DNA of 64,000 bases from RGIG9041 sp045541455 (GCA_045541455.1 JAZQJA010000032.1:1-64000), one strand, 5' to 3'; shown: positions 13,792 through 22,698, counted from the stretch's first letter. Notes: generated by a model from the letters alone, not told the origin. Program-made: numbers and translations.

Positions 13792-14547
13792 TTGAGTATA
13801 TTTAAAAATACAGTAATTACAAATATTTATCCGACAACAACCGTTTTTTCGGAAAAAGGACGCAAAGCAATTACAAAAAACAGGTTGTGTTGGGGCTTGT
13901 CTTTTTGCATAGAAGGTCAAATTACTTATACGCAAAACGGAAAAACATTTGTTTCTAATGCAAAAAATGCAGTTTTGTTGCCCAAAGGTGCCACCTATTC
14001 GCTTAGCGGTGATAAAGAAGGGCTTTTCCCCGTAATCAACTTTGAGTGCAGTAATTTAACTGCCGACACAATTGTTATATTTCCTTTATCAGATGCAAAA
14101 TCATATATAAAAGATTATAAAATACTTTCAAACTGTTTTTTGTTTGATAACAAAAAATTAAAGCAGTTTCAATTACTGTATAATATAATGGAGCGGTTAG
14201 ATTTTGAACAATCAAAAAAACCGTTATTTTCCATAATAAATTATATAGAAACTCATATTTCGGATAACAGTATTACAAACGAAATACTGGCTCAAAAAAT
14301 GAATATTAGTGAAGTGTATCTGCGAAAATTATTTTTATCTAATTTAAGCATTACACCAAAACAGTATATACTGGATCTTCGTATTAAAAAAGCAAAAAAA
14401 TTACTGGCAGACAGTAACTATACGGTAACCAAGATTTCTGAAAGATGCGGTTTTTCAAGCCCATATCATTTTTGCAGAATTTTTAAAGAAAAAACCGGCA
14501 TGTCACCCACCCAATACGCCAAATTCAACAAGATTTACCAAATATAA
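13792..14547 (+). CDS. AraC family transcriptional regulator
   Basis: A 251-residue regulator. Residues 1-110 look like a small cupin sensor domain (LSFCIEGQITYTQNGKTFVS, AVLLPKGATYSLSG). Residues about 145-247 hold the two AraC helix-turn-helix motifs: NEILAQKMNISEVYLRKLFL and VTKISERCGFSSPYHFCRIF, ending with the family signature KTGMSPTQYAKF. The likely start is TTG 13792 after AAAGGTG. It is divergent from the SDR operon and 16 bases upstream of the GH20 gene, so it probably senses a sugar derivative and controls both. Confidence 0.88.
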   Translation: MSIFKNTVITNIYPTTTVFSEKGRKAITKNRLCWGLSFCIEGQITYTQNGKTFVSNAKNAVLLPKGATYSLSGDKEGLFPVINFECSNLTADTIVIFPLSDAKSYIKDYKILSNCFLFDNKKLKQFQLLYNIMERLDFEQSKKPLFSIINYIETHISDNSITNEILAQKMNISEVYLRKLFLSNLSITPKQYILDLRIKKAKKLLADSNYTVTKISERCGFSSPYHFCRIFKEKTGMSPTQYAKFNKIYQI

Positions 14548-14563
14548 AACCGAGGTGTTTTTA

Positions 14564-15919
14564 ATGAATGACTGTTTAAATTTTAATGGCAAATTAACTG
14601 TTCAAGCAGACAAAAGAATGAATAACAAAACCGTAAAAAAACTTTGGAATAGTTTTTGCTTTGGTGATATCACGCTTGATATAAAATCAGTCGATGATTG
14701 CATTTTTCGTCTAGGCGATACAAAATTGCCTGATTTAAATGATGGTAAAGAATACGCACTGCGTGTTGATAAAAACGGTGCCGCAATCGTCGGTAAAGAT
14801 TACGGCGGGCTGATGCGCGGCTTTATATCTCTGCTTATGAAAATCGAATGTGCAGACAGTGGTTTTATAATTAAACCTGTCACAGAACAGAGCAATTATA
14901 AAATCAAAAACCGTATGATACATATCTGCGTTTTTCCCGAAAATGATTTGTATTTTATTAAAAAACTCATTCGTCTTGCGGGGCTTTGCCAATACACACA
15001 TATCGTTATAGAATTTTGGGGTATGCTTAAGTACGACTGCTTAAAAGAACTTGCTTGGCCACACGCTTTTTCAAAAGAACAGGTAAAAGAGCTTATTTGC
15101 GAATGTAGGGAGTTTGGTATTGAGCCAATTCCGATGTTTAATCAATTGGGGCATGCCACCGCATGCCGCATTATCAACGGTAAGCACGTGGTGCTTGACC
15201 AAAACCCAAGGCTGCAGCATCTGTTCACCCCTGACGGCTGGGCATGGAATATTCATTCTGACAAAACGCGCACTTTGCTCAAAAATATTCGAGGGGAACT
15301 TTATGCGCTGTTTGGCGATGGCACATATATGCACATTGGATGTGACGAGGCATATTACTACACCCGTTGCGATGAAGAACGTAAAAAACTTCCCGATTTC
15401 TTAAAATATCTCACCGACGAGGTGGTAAAAGAGGGCAGGCGCCCAATGGTTTGGATGGATATGATGTTGGAGCGCGATAAATATAATAAAAAGGTGCGGG
15501 CTTATGCCACTTGTGCGCCAGACGAGGTGGAAATTATGCAAAGTGCATTAAATCCTGCAACTGTAATGGTGGACTGGCAGTATAATATGAAAGAGGCACC
15601 TATCGAAACTATGCTAAGTCTTAAAGATAATATACACGATGCCATGGGTGCACCGTGGTATGAGCCTGATAACTATGCCGCCTATGTTGATACTGTAACC
15701 GAACACCAAATGTTTGGTATTATGATGACAACCTGGCATACACTTTATCAGCATATGCACAGCATTTTAGGCTGTGCCAAAAAATGCGGTGCTGTCACTT
15801 TCCCTTGGTCGCAGTTTAGCGGACTTCGCGAGGAAACTGCAACACTTTTTCGCAGAGTAAGTTTTGAGGGTAACACCTATACCGATAGCGGTTGGGCAAA
15901 GCATCAAATAGAGGTGTAA
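14564..15919 (+). CDS. Glycoside hydrolase family 20-like beta-N-acetylhexosaminidase
   Basis: A 451-residue intracellular enzyme without a signal peptide. Residues 1-105 resemble the GH20b domain (EYALRVDKNGAAIVGKDYGG then RGFISLLMKI). The TIM barrel has IEPIPMFNQLGHATACRI and the key HIGCDEAYYY, where Asp-Glu is the GH20 catalytic pair for substrate-assisted hydrolysis, and later VWMDMML and MTTWHT. Exo-hydrolysis of N-acetylhexosamines from imported oligosaccharides is the family expectation. I choose ATG 14564 with GAGGTG at 14552-14557 over a GTG at 14555 within the ribosome site. The gene follows the AraC regulator closely. Confidence 0.82.
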   Translation: MNDCLNFNGKLTVQADKRMNNKTVKKLWNSFCFGDITLDIKSVDDCIFRLGDTKLPDLNDGKEYALRVDKNGAAIVGKDYGGLMRGFISLLMKIECADSGFIIKPVTEQSNYKIKNRMIHICVFPENDLYFIKKLIRLAGLCQYTHIVIEFWGMLKYDCLKELAWPHAFSKEQVKELICECREFGIEPIPMFNQLGHATACRIINGKHVVLDQNPRLQHLFTPDGWAWNIHSDKTRTLLKNIRGELYALFGDGTYMHIGCDEAYYYTRCDEERKKLPDFLKYLTDEVVKEGRRPMVWMDMMLERDKYNKKVRAYATCAPDEVEIMQSALNPATVMVDWQYNMKEAPIETMLSLKDNIHDAMGAPWYEPDNYAAYVDTVTEHQMFGIMMTTWHTLYQHMHSILGCAKKCGAVTFPWSQFSGLREETATLFRRVSFEGNTYTDSGWAKHQIEV

Positions 15920-16070
15920 TATTACACTCTTGCAATCAATCGGCTTAATACTCGGTGTTGTGTCAATTGTGTTATTAAAATTATAATTTAAGAGTATCTT
16001 TTACTAAAATGCAGCGTTTACTTTTTACAGTTGTTATGATATATTTAATAAAAGTGCCAAGAGAGGAATA

Positions 16071-16742
16071 ATGATGATACAAGAAAATTTATTTGAAAAT
16101 ATAAAATATCTTATTTCGTATCCTGATAACTTCAGTGCCGATAAAAAATATCCGCTAATTGTTTTTTTGCACGGTGCAGGCACAAGGGGTAATGACTTAG
16201 ACACCTTAAAAAACAATCCGAGTTTTGTTAATTTAAAAAAGCGTCAAATCCGCGAATATATACTGCTTGCGCCATTGTGCAGTGTTAACAACTGGAACGA
16301 AATTATGTCATCATTAATTAATCTTGTCGGCTATGCAAGACAACTTGAATATGTTGATATAAAACGTGTGTATCTTACCGGTGCCAGTATGGGCGGCTAC
16401 GGAACTTGGGAACTTGCATCTCTCCGTCCTGATTGGTTTGCATCTATTATGCCTGTTTGCGGCGGCGGTATAAAATGGATGACATATACGCTGGTTGACA
16501 TTCCCATCCGTGCGTTTCACGGTATTTGTGACAATGTTGTAGACCCAATTGAAAGTCTTGAAATGGTAAAAGCAGTTAACCGCCGTGACGGCCATGCCGA
16601 ACTTATTCTTTTCCCAAAACTAAAACATAACTGTTGGGATAAGGTTTATTCGACAGAGGAAAATTACGATTGGCTGTTGTCCTTTTCAACAGATCGCGAC
16701 AAAACACTTATCGAGCAGTTATCGGGACAATACTACGGATAA
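16071..16742 (+). CDS. Alpha/beta-hydrolase, prolyl oligopeptidase/esterase-like
   Basis: A 223-residue cytoplasmic esterase-type hydrolase. YPLIVFLHGAGTRGNDLD holds the oxyanion-hole strand; VYLTGASMGGYGTWELA has the nucleophilic serine in GASMGG; the acid is in FHGICDNVVDP and the histidine in KLKHNCWDKVY. Such single-domain enzymes often deacylate carbohydrates or act on feruloyl or acetyl esters. Its position after the GH20 gene supports a role in removing ester groups from imported glycans, which is inference. A GAGAGG ribosome site precedes tandem ATGs at 16071 and 16074; either may start. Confidence 0.82.
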   Translation: MMIQENLFENIKYLISYPDNFSADKKYPLIVFLHGAGTRGNDLDTLKNNPSFVNLKKRQIREYILLAPLCSVNNWNEIMSSLINLVGYARQLEYVDIKRVYLTGASMGGYGTWELASLRPDWFASIMPVCGGGIKWMTYTLVDIPIRAFHGICDNVVDPIESLEMVKAVNRRDGHAELILFPKLKHNCWDKVYSTEENYDWLLSFSTDRDKTLIEQLSGQYYG

Positions 16743-16743
16743 A

Positions 16744-16783
16744 AAACAGGCTGTAAAAAACTATAGTTTTTTACAGCCTGTTT
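16744..16783. terminator. Bidirectional terminator (caggctgt hairpin, copy 1)
   Basis: Arms 16744-16761 and 16766-16783 are perfect complements of 18 bases around a TATA loop. A near-identical hairpin occurs at 43143-43187. It separates the esterase from the convergent trxB. Confidence 0.85.
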
Positions 16784-16798
16784 CATTTGACATAAAAA

Positions 16799-17719
16799 TT
16801 AATTATTTAAAATATATTCCTGAGCAAAATGCACAGCAACAGCGCCGTCTGCAACGGCAGTGACAATCTGCCGGACCGCTTTTGTGCGTACATCGCCTAT
16901 GGCAAACACACCGTCAATGTTTGTTTTGGTGCTTTCGTCTGCCACAATATACCCCGAACTGTCAAGATTTAGTTGAGTTTTAAACATTTCTGTCACAGGG
17001 CTTCTGCCAATGCTTATAAATGCACCGTCGACTTTTAGTTGTTCAGTACTGCCATCGTTGTTTTTAATTTTGATTTTGTTTAGTTTTTGGTCATAAATAA
17101 AGCCGTCAACCTGTGCGTTCCATTTAAACTCTATATTATTCGCTGTTAAAAGCGGGTCGCGGTATATTTTTTCAGCCCGCAAAGAATCTCTGCGGTGAAT
17201 AAGATAAACCTTTTCACAAATTTTAGATAAAAGCATTGCATCTGCAGCGGCAGAGTTTCCGCCGCCAACAACTGCAACCGTTTTGCCGCGGTACATCATG
17301 CCGTCACATGCGGCACAGTAGGCAACGCCCCTGCCTATAAGGTTTTCCTCGTCCTTTATTCCAAGGTGTTTATGGTCTGCACCCGTTGCAATAATAACAG
17401 TTTTGGCATAAAAATCACCTGCATCGGCAGTGATTTTTTTAGTAGCAGCTTTCAAATCGGTAAAAAGTACCTCAGTTTGTATTGTCTTTGCCCCAAAGCG
17501 CTGTGCCCCGTTTTGCATTTTTTGACCGAGTGTGAAACCGTCAATCCCCTCATCAAAACCGGGGTAATTGTCAATTTGTTCAGTCTGCGTCATTTGACCG
17601 CCGGCAGAAAATTTTTCAAGCACAAGCGTTTCAAGCCCGGCCCTTACGGCATATAGTGCTGCTGTATACCCTGCGGGACCTCCGCCGATAATTATTGTGT
17701 CATAAACTTTTATATCCAT
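16799..17719 (-). CDS. trxB: Thioredoxin reductase (NADPH)
   Basis: A 306-residue flavoenzyme that reduces thioredoxin with NADPH. TIIIGGGPAGYTAALYAVRA binds FAD; VAYCAACDG holds the redox CxxC; VAVVGGGNSAAADAM is the NADPH site; VFAIGDVRTKAVRQIVTA is the C-terminal FAD motif. Length is normal. The start is ATG 17719, with AAAGGAG upstream; an earlier in-frame codon at 17740 lies before that site. It is downstream of trxA on the same strand, separated by a hairpin that contains the ribosome site. Confidence 0.95.
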   Translation of the reverse strand: MDIKVYDTIIIGGGPAGYTAALYAVRAGLETLVLEKFSAGGQMTQTEQIDNYPGFDEGIDGFTLGQKMQNGAQRFGAKTIQTEVLFTDLKAATKKITADAGDFYAKTVIIATGADHKHLGIKDEENLIGRGVAYCAACDGMMYRGKTVAVVGGGNSAAADAMLLSKICEKVYLIHRRDSLRAEKIYRDPLLTANNIEFKWNAQVDGFIYDQKLNKIKIKNNDGSTEQLKVDGAFISIGRSPVTEMFKTQLNLDSSGYIVADESTKTNIDGVFAIGDVRTKAVRQIVTAVADGAVAVHFAQEYILNN

Positions 17720-17722
17720 AAT

Positions 17723-17771
17723 AAAAGCTCCTTTCGGCATTCTGTTAATAGTATAACCGAAAAGAGCTTTT
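17723..17771 (-). promoter_or_regulatory. Hairpin sequestering the trxB ribosome-binding site
   Basis: In the minus-strand RNA the arm from 17757-17771 pairs over 15 positions (one G-U) with the arm from 17723-17737, around a 19-base loop. The 3' arm contains the trxB AAAGGAG site and is followed by TTTTATT, so in transcripts coming from trxA it could act as an attenuator or hide the ribosome site. A TATACT box lies in the loop, so a local transcript would lack the 5' arm and be translated freely. Confidence 0.55.
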
Positions 17772-17816
17772 GTTTTGTGAATTTGTCACCCAGCCTGCCT
17801 TTCGGCATACTTTTTA

Positions 17817-18125
17817 TTATGAGAGCATATCAAGTATCTGTGCTTTAGGTTTGGCTCCTGTTGATTGATTTACAATTTTGCCGTCCTGCAATACAAACAA
17901 CGACGGAATACTCATCACCTGAAACGAAGCGGCAAGTTCGCTTTCTTCGTCTACATTTATTTTGCAGACTTTGTACTCAGGGTGCTCATTTGCAATTTCT
18001 TCGACGATGGGTCCTACCATACGGCAAGGACCGCACCAATCTGCATAGAAATCGACAAGAACTTTTTTATCGCTTTTTAAAACTTCATTTTCAAAATTGC
18101 TTTTATTTACTTTAATAACAGACAT
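17817..18125 (-). CDS. trxA: Thioredoxin
   Basis: A 102-residue thioredoxin. VLVDFYADWCGPCRMVGPIV contains the WCGPC active site; IPSLFVLQDGK has the conserved cis-proline. It reduces protein disulphides and is recycled by the TrxB encoded next. An AGGAGG-like site (complement of ccctcct) precedes the ATG. Full-length and normal. Confidence 0.96.
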   Translation of the reverse strand: MSVIKVNKSNFENEVLKSDKKVLVDFYADWCGPCRMVGPIVEEIANEHPEYKVCKINVDEESELAASFQVMSIPSLFVLQDGKIVNQSTGAKPKAQILDMLS

Positions 18126-18142
18126 ATTAAACCCTCCTGTAA

Positions 18143-18652
18143 TTAAAGCACAAGTGAAGGTGCGCTGTAAATCCTGCCTGCCAATTCTTGATTGAGCATA
18201 TAAAGGCCTTTAGGGTCACTGCCAAAAAGCTCCATTTTAGAGATAAGGTCGTTTGCGTTTGTTTCTTCTTCACCTTGCTCTTTAACAAACCAGTCTAAAA
18301 ACTGCATTGTACGAAAATCGCGCACGTCATAAGCCGCGCCGTAAATGTCGTTTATAAGCGATGTCACATATTTTTCGTGCTCAAGACCTGCTTTGAGAAC
18401 ATCTATATGAGAGGAGAATGTTTTGTCGGGCTTGTCAATTGCTTCAAGTGTTACAGGCATATTTTCGTTTTGAAGGTAGGTGTAAAACAGCATTGCATGG
18501 TCCCGCTCCTCTTGGGCCTGAATCATATACCAGTTTGCAAATCCGTCAAGTCCGTTTGCCTTGAAATAGTTTGAAAAATCGAGGTAAAGATATGCAGAAT
18601 AAAATTCTTTGTTAATTTGCTCATTTAAAAGCGCGTGTACTTTTTTATCCAT
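18143..18652 (-). CDS. ftnA: Non-haem ferritin
   Basis: A 169-residue iron-storage ferritin. The ferroxidase ligands are visible: E in NKEFYSAYLY, ExxH in QAQEERDHAML, E in GLEHEKYV and the ExxxEE segment KEQGEEETNA. The family forms 24-subunit cages that oxidise and store iron. I choose ATG 18652 over a GTG at 18661 that overlaps the AAAGGAG site. It lies upstream of trxA on the same strand, 18 bases away, and is headed by its own promoter, so a ferritin-thioredoxin redox unit is likely. Confidence 0.94.
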   Translation of the reverse strand: MDKKVHALLNEQINKEFYSAYLYLDFSNYFKANGLDGFANWYMIQAQEERDHAMLFYTYLQNENMPVTLEAIDKPDKTFSSHIDVLKAGLEHEKYVTSLINDIYGAAYDVRDFRTMQFLDWFVKEQGEEETNANDLISKMELFGSDPKGLYMLNQELAGRIYSAPSLVL

Positions 18653-18683
18653 AATAAACACTCCTTTAATAATAAGTATCTAA

Positions 18684-18712
18684 ATAATAGCATGATTCCA
18701 ATTAAGTGTCAA
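18684..18712 (-). promoter_or_regulatory. Promoter of the ferritin-thioredoxin unit
   Basis: On the minus strand TTGACA (complement of 18707-18712) and TATTAT (complement of 18684-18689) are 17 bases apart. I see no PerR-like box that I would defend. Confidence 0.75.
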
Positions 18713-18740
18713 TTATACATAAATTTAATTAAAAATTTAT

Positions 18741-19994
18741 TTAATCTTTTTTAATAGTTTGTCGTACATATAATATGGCTGTAATTGTCAAAAGTAAACT
18801 GATAAAAGAAGTAACCTGTTGGGCATAAACGGGCAGACCTAAAAATGTATTGCCCTGATTTTGCACAAACGATACGAGCGGGCTTGCAATAAGCGTTGCA
18901 ATAAAACCCACTGTGCCTGCCATTGCTTGACAAAGCGCCAATGAATCAGCGCGCTTTTCGGGGGCGATATAGTCAAATATAAGATTAGTCAGCGCACTGT
19001 TAATTCCGCCCATAGCGATTCCGTGAATAAGATAGTAAAGCGCAACGGCAACTTTTGCTGTGGCGGGTGTTGCAAAAGTAAAACAAAGATAACTTGCACC
19101 AAGTACCAACAGGCATTTTTCTGTCATTATTGCAAATGAATGTTTATCGGCATATTTTCCCCAAAACCGTGAAACGAGAATACGTGTTACACTGCCAAAA
19201 ATGGTTAACGCTGATACGAATGTAAGACTAAACCCCAGTTCGTTTATATTATAAGTGCCGTAAAAGGGAACGGAAAAGTAAGTACCTGCATAGTACAGCA
19301 CAAATACTACTGTAATGTGTAAAACTTTTTTGTTTGTTATAAGTTCTTTTATAGTATTGGTCAATTTTGCAGTCGGTTTATAAGGAATTGGTTTTTCGGG
19401 GGTGCCAAGCATACACAAAGTGTGCAGTACCGTCATAACCAACATTATGGCACCTGCAAGCATAAATGCCGTTTTAAGTTGTCCTTTTGACGCAAAAGTG
19501 TCAATAAGTGCCCCCATAGCGAACTGAAAAATCATTCCTGCTATAAGCGAAATTATTTCCTTGCTGGCTGTAAAACGGCCGCGTTTACCGTCCTCTACCA
19601 GTGACATAAGCCAGTTTATTTTTTTGGGGTGTACTATATAGTATAGAATATATGCTAAAAAAACCGCTGCTATAAACAGTGCCGTTTTTATCGGCTTTCG
19701 CAAATTTAAGATAGGTATTATATACAGTAGAGAAAATAAGACCTGATTTATAACACTCATTACTATAACAACAGGTTTCATTTGCCGTTTGTGTAAAAAA
19801 ACCGAAAACAACTGAAAAAGGCAACCAAGCGATATAAAAGAAGAAAGAATACCTGTAAGGCTGTCGGAAAAGCCCAGTTGTTTAGTGAGTGTTGCAAGAA
19901 AAGAACCTGCCACCAGAATAGAAATCAAATATTCCAGTGCCGCCTGGGCTGTATAAAGCGCACGGCCTTTTTTACAAGCGCTTTCTGTCACCAT
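18741..19994 (-). CDS. MFS transporter (12 TM)
   Basis: A 417-residue major facilitator. About twelve hydrophobic helices are visible, starting with ALEYLISILVAGSFLATLTK. The loop between helices 2 and 3 and KKINWLMSLVEDGKRGRFTA resemble the group of MFS proteins often paired with glycosidases in Clostridia. Its ATG directly abuts the TAG of the GH39 gene (no gap), so the two are translated together, and the transporter probably imports the glycosidase's substrate, perhaps a xyloside. Direction and substrate are inference. Confidence 0.8.
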   Translation of the reverse strand: MVTESACKKGRALYTAQAALEYLISILVAGSFLATLTKQLGFSDSLTGILSSFISLGCLFQLFSVFLHKRQMKPVVIVMSVINQVLFSLLYIIPILNLRKPIKTALFIAAVFLAYILYYIVHPKKINWLMSLVEDGKRGRFTASKEIISLIAGMIFQFAMGALIDTFASKGQLKTAFMLAGAIMLVMTVLHTLCMLGTPEKPIPYKPTAKLTNTIKELITNKKVLHITVVFVLYYAGTYFSVPFYGTYNINELGFSLTFVSALTIFGSVTRILVSRFWGKYADKHSFAIMTEKCLLVLGASYLCFTFATPATAKVAVALYYLIHGIAMGGINSALTNLIFDYIAPEKRADSLALCQAMAGTVGFIATLIASPLVSFVQNQGNTFLGLPVYAQQVTSFISLLLTITAILYVRQTIKKD

Positions 19995-21338
19995 CTATAT
20001 GTCACCTTCTATATAACATACCTGATTTGGTAAAAGAGTAAACGCAGTTAAATCTATATCCACTTTTTCTAAACTATGAGATTCATCTATAATATAACAG
20101 CTCATTCCTTTTTCATTAATACAAAGCTGTTTTGATACATCGCTGTAGTTTGAAATTAAAATACATTTCTTTTGGCCATTTACAGCGGCAAGGGTGTAAA
20201 TGCCGTTTTCGTCGCAACTGCATTGAGTCTGTGTGCCTTTAAACATTTTGCCAAACGCTTTAAAAGTATAGTAAACAGGGGTTGCTTTACCGGTGTAGAA
20301 ATTAAAAAATCCGCCGTATGCACCTGCTAAGATGCGAGCATCATAATAAAACAGCATATCGGTAGGGCTGTTTTGCATTTCACAAAGCATAGCACAAGCA
20401 GCAGCACCTGCACGTGCGGTGCCGTGGTCAGAAAGCGCGTGCGCATTGTTCCACTCGTTAAGATGTGTTTCAAGCCCTAAAAAACCGTAACTCTCTAAAG
20501 TTTTATTAATATAGTCTGCTTGCAAACGTGTGTGCTTTACATCTTCATAAGTATGCCATGAGAAAAAGTCGATAGGAGAGGAGTGCTCTGTTATGTAATC
20601 CATAAAACCAAGGAAAAAATTTAAACGGAAAGTATGTTTTTCATACCGCTCGCTTTTTGGCCATGGTGTCATATCCAAACCGTACTTTTCGGGATGATAA
20701 AAAATACCGCAAAGGCAAGAGGCAGCATAACCACCTACCTTGATTTTATCGCCAAAGCATTTTTTTAAATGCTTTGCAGTTACATCGTAAAGTTTATAAA
20801 ACTGTAACGGTGTGCCGGTCCACATCTGGTTTTCAATACCAACGCCGTTTTCAGGTTCGTTCCATATTTCCCAATATTCAATACCGTAATTAAAGCCGTC
20901 TGCCCAACCTTCGTTATAATGGCGGATTATATGTTCGCAAATTCGTGCCCATTTATCATAGTCTTTTGGCGGATGAATTCTGTACGCTTTAATTGGCGCT
21001 TGGTTTTCAATGGTAACACCAAGGCGAAAAATGGGCTTTAATTCGTATTGCGCCATTGCCTTTAAAAGAACATCTGTAAATGCAAAATCATACGATTTAG
21101 GGTCGTTTTCATCAGCATCAAAGTCACGAAAGATGTTGGGAATATCCACAAACCTATACGAGCCAAACGCACCGCCTACATCATGAAGACGCGAAAAGGG
21201 AATGTTGGCATCTCTTAAATATGCCATAGGTGAGAAATCGAATTTTTTAAACCCACCGCGAAACGGCGGCTGCCCCACAGCGTGCATTGCTTTAACAGCG
21301 CCGAGTTTTTTAGAAAAATCCACTTTAATTTCTTTCAT
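19995..21338 (-). CDS. Glycoside hydrolase family 39-like beta-xylosidase
   Basis: A 447-residue cytoplasmic enzyme without a signal peptide. The clan GH-A barrel shows the acid/base glutamate in IEYWEIWNEPENG and the nucleophile in GLETHLNEWNN, the typical pair of GH39 beta-xylosidases and alpha-iduronidases; SRLHDVGGAFG near residue 50 also fits. The C-terminal 80 residues look like the small beta domain of the family. AGGAG precedes the ATG. It heads a two-gene unit with the MFS transporter behind a promoter and a 19-base palindrome. Confidence 0.82.
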   Translation of the reverse strand: MKEIKVDFSKKLGAVKAMHAVGQPPFRGGFKKFDFSPMAYLRDANIPFSRLHDVGGAFGSYRFVDIPNIFRDFDADENDPKSYDFAFTDVLLKAMAQYELKPIFRLGVTIENQAPIKAYRIHPPKDYDKWARICEHIIRHYNEGWADGFNYGIEYWEIWNEPENGVGIENQMWTGTPLQFYKLYDVTAKHLKKCFGDKIKVGGYAASCLCGIFYHPEKYGLDMTPWPKSERYEKHTFRLNFFLGFMDYITEHSSPIDFFSWHTYEDVKHTRLQADYINKTLESYGFLGLETHLNEWNNAHALSDHGTARAGAAACAMLCEMQNSPTDMLFYYDARILAGAYGGFFNFYTGKATPVYYTFKAFGKMFKGTQTQCSCDENGIYTLAAVNGQKKCILISNYSDVSKQLCINEKGMSCYIIDESHSLEKVDIDLTAFTLLPNQVCYIEGDI

Positions 21339-21364
21339 AGTTCTACTCCTGCATTTTTTTAAAA

Positions 21365-21394
21365 ATTGTACCCGCTTTTTAATTGCTTTGTCAA
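21365..21394 (-). promoter_or_regulatory. Promoter of the GH39-MFS unit
   Basis: Minus-strand TTGACA (complement of 21389-21394) and TACAAT (complement of 21365-21370) are 18 bases apart, about 27 bases ahead of the GH39 start codon. Confidence 0.65.
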
Positions 21395-21403
21395 TAAATT
21401 TGC

Positions 21404-21422
21404 TTTCGAAAACTTTTCGAAA
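21404..21422. promoter_or_regulatory. 19-bp perfect palindrome upstream of the GH39 promoter
   Basis: TTTCGAAAA-C-TTTTCGAAA is symmetric around base 21413 and ends 10 bases upstream of the GH39 -35 box. An odd-length palindrome at this spot suggests a dimeric regulator acting as an activator, or a repressor blocking polymerase. The regulator is not identifiable here. Confidence 0.5.
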
Positions 21423-21424
21423 TT

Positions 21425-21457
21425 AAAAAAGCAGTAAACTAAGTTTACTGCTTTTTT
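21425..21457. terminator. Terminator of the HTH-GpsA gene
   Basis: Arms 21425-21439 and 21443-21457 (AAAAAAGCAGTAAAC and its complement) pair around a TAA loop, with T-runs on both strands. It overlies the upstream region of the GH39 promoter. Confidence 0.8.
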
Positions 21458-21468
21458 AATTAAAATTG

Positions 21469-22698
21469 TTATGTGTTAAATGTAAATTCGTTTCGCAGGC
21501 TTCTGTCAAACAAGTGCTTTAATACTGCAGATGCTTTTGCATTTTTGTATAGTATTTGATATACCGCCTCGCAGATGGGAAGTTCCACGCCGTATGCTTT
21601 GCCGAGTTTTCTTAATGCTTTTACTGTGTAATATCCTTCTGCCAGTTTATCAAACGGTTTTCCCAAAACAATGTTTTTGCCGAAGTTAAGGTTATGAGAG
21701 TGCTTTGAAAAAAGGGTGGCTTCGTAATCGCCCAGATGGCACAATCCGTATACCGTAGCTGAATTTCCGCCCATTGCAACTATAAGCCGTGCAATTTCGT
21801 TTGTGCCCCTTGCCATCAGTGCGCCTTTTAAAGAACTTAAATCAAGCCCTTCCAGTATGCCTGCGGCAATTCCCATTACATTTTTGGCGGCGGCGCCGAT
21901 TTCGTTGCCGATTAAATCAGTGCCGTAATAAAACCTGATAAGGTCGCTTGAAAAACTTTTAATTAAATTATCTTTAACCAGTTCGTTGTTGCCGTCTATT
22001 ACCATACAGTTTGGTACACCGCGGTAAAATTCCTGAACATGTCCGGGCCCCAGCCATACGGCGATTTCATTACTGTGCTTAAGTGTGTCCGATGCAATTT
22101 GTGACAATCTGCGCCCCGTTTCTATTTCAAGGCCTTTCATACACAAAATAATGGTTTTGTCTTTAATTTTAAGATTTTTCAGGTCGTTTACAACATTTTG
22201 TAATTGCTGTGCCGATACAGAAATAATAATATAATCACTTTTGTTAAGAGAATTATAGTCGGTTGACAGTTTAATGCTCTCTGGCAGTTTTAAATATTCA
22301 TTTTCTCTGCTTTTAAGCAGTTTTTTCATATTTGGCGAGCTATCTCTTCCGTACAACACAACTTTGTGCCCGATTTTATTGAGATACCACGCAATAAAAC
22401 TACCCCATCGTCCACAGCCTATTACCGTTATGTTTTTTGGAGTTCTTACTTCTTTTGGAAAAATTATTTCTTTTTGATATTTGATTCTTGTAATGTCGGC
22501 ACCTAATATATCGTTAATTGTGATACCGTAAATTTCCGACAGTTTTAGCAATATTTCCACATCGGGAATGGTCACTCCCGTTTCCCATTTAGAAACAGCC
22601 TGTCTTGTGACATCAAGCCTGCTTGCAAGTTCGTCTTGTGTTATCTTGTAATATTTACGAAGAGTTTGTAAATACTTTCCGATAGCTATACTGTTCAT
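21469..22698 (-). CDS. HTH (XRE) domain fused to NAD(P)H-dependent glycerol-3-phosphate dehydrogenase
   Basis: A 409-residue fusion. Residues 6-62 are a Cro/C1-type DNA-binding domain (TQDELASRLDVTRQAVSKWE). After a linker, residues about 88-405 are GpsA-like: NITVIGCGRWGSFIAWYLN (dinucleotide site), SVSAQQLQNVV, LCMKGLE, GNEIGAAAKNVMGIAAG (catalytic lysine) and LMARGTNEIARL. GpsA makes sn-glycerol-3-phosphate for phospholipids. The HTH half suggests it may also bind DNA in response to its substrate or NADH, or be tethered to a locus; that is inference. It is one continuous frame with no frameshift and is monocistronic. Confidence 0.88.
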   Translation of the reverse strand: MNSIAIGKYLQTLRKYYKITQDELASRLDVTRQAVSKWETGVTIPDVEILLKLSEIYGITINDILGADITRIKYQKEIIFPKEVRTPKNITVIGCGRWGSFIAWYLNKIGHKVVLYGRDSSPNMKKLLKSRENEYLKLPESIKLSTDYNSLNKSDYIIISVSAQQLQNVVNDLKNLKIKDKTIILCMKGLEIETGRRLSQIASDTLKHSNEIAVWLGPGHVQEFYRGVPNCMVIDGNNELVKDNLIKSFSSDLIRFYYGTDLIGNEIGAAAKNVMGIAAGILEGLDLSSLKGALMARGTNEIARLIVAMGGNSATVYGLCHLGDYEATLFSKHSHNLNFGKNIVLGKPFDKLAEGYYTVKALRKLGKAYGVELPICEAVYQILYKNAKASAVLKHLFDRSLRNEFTFNT

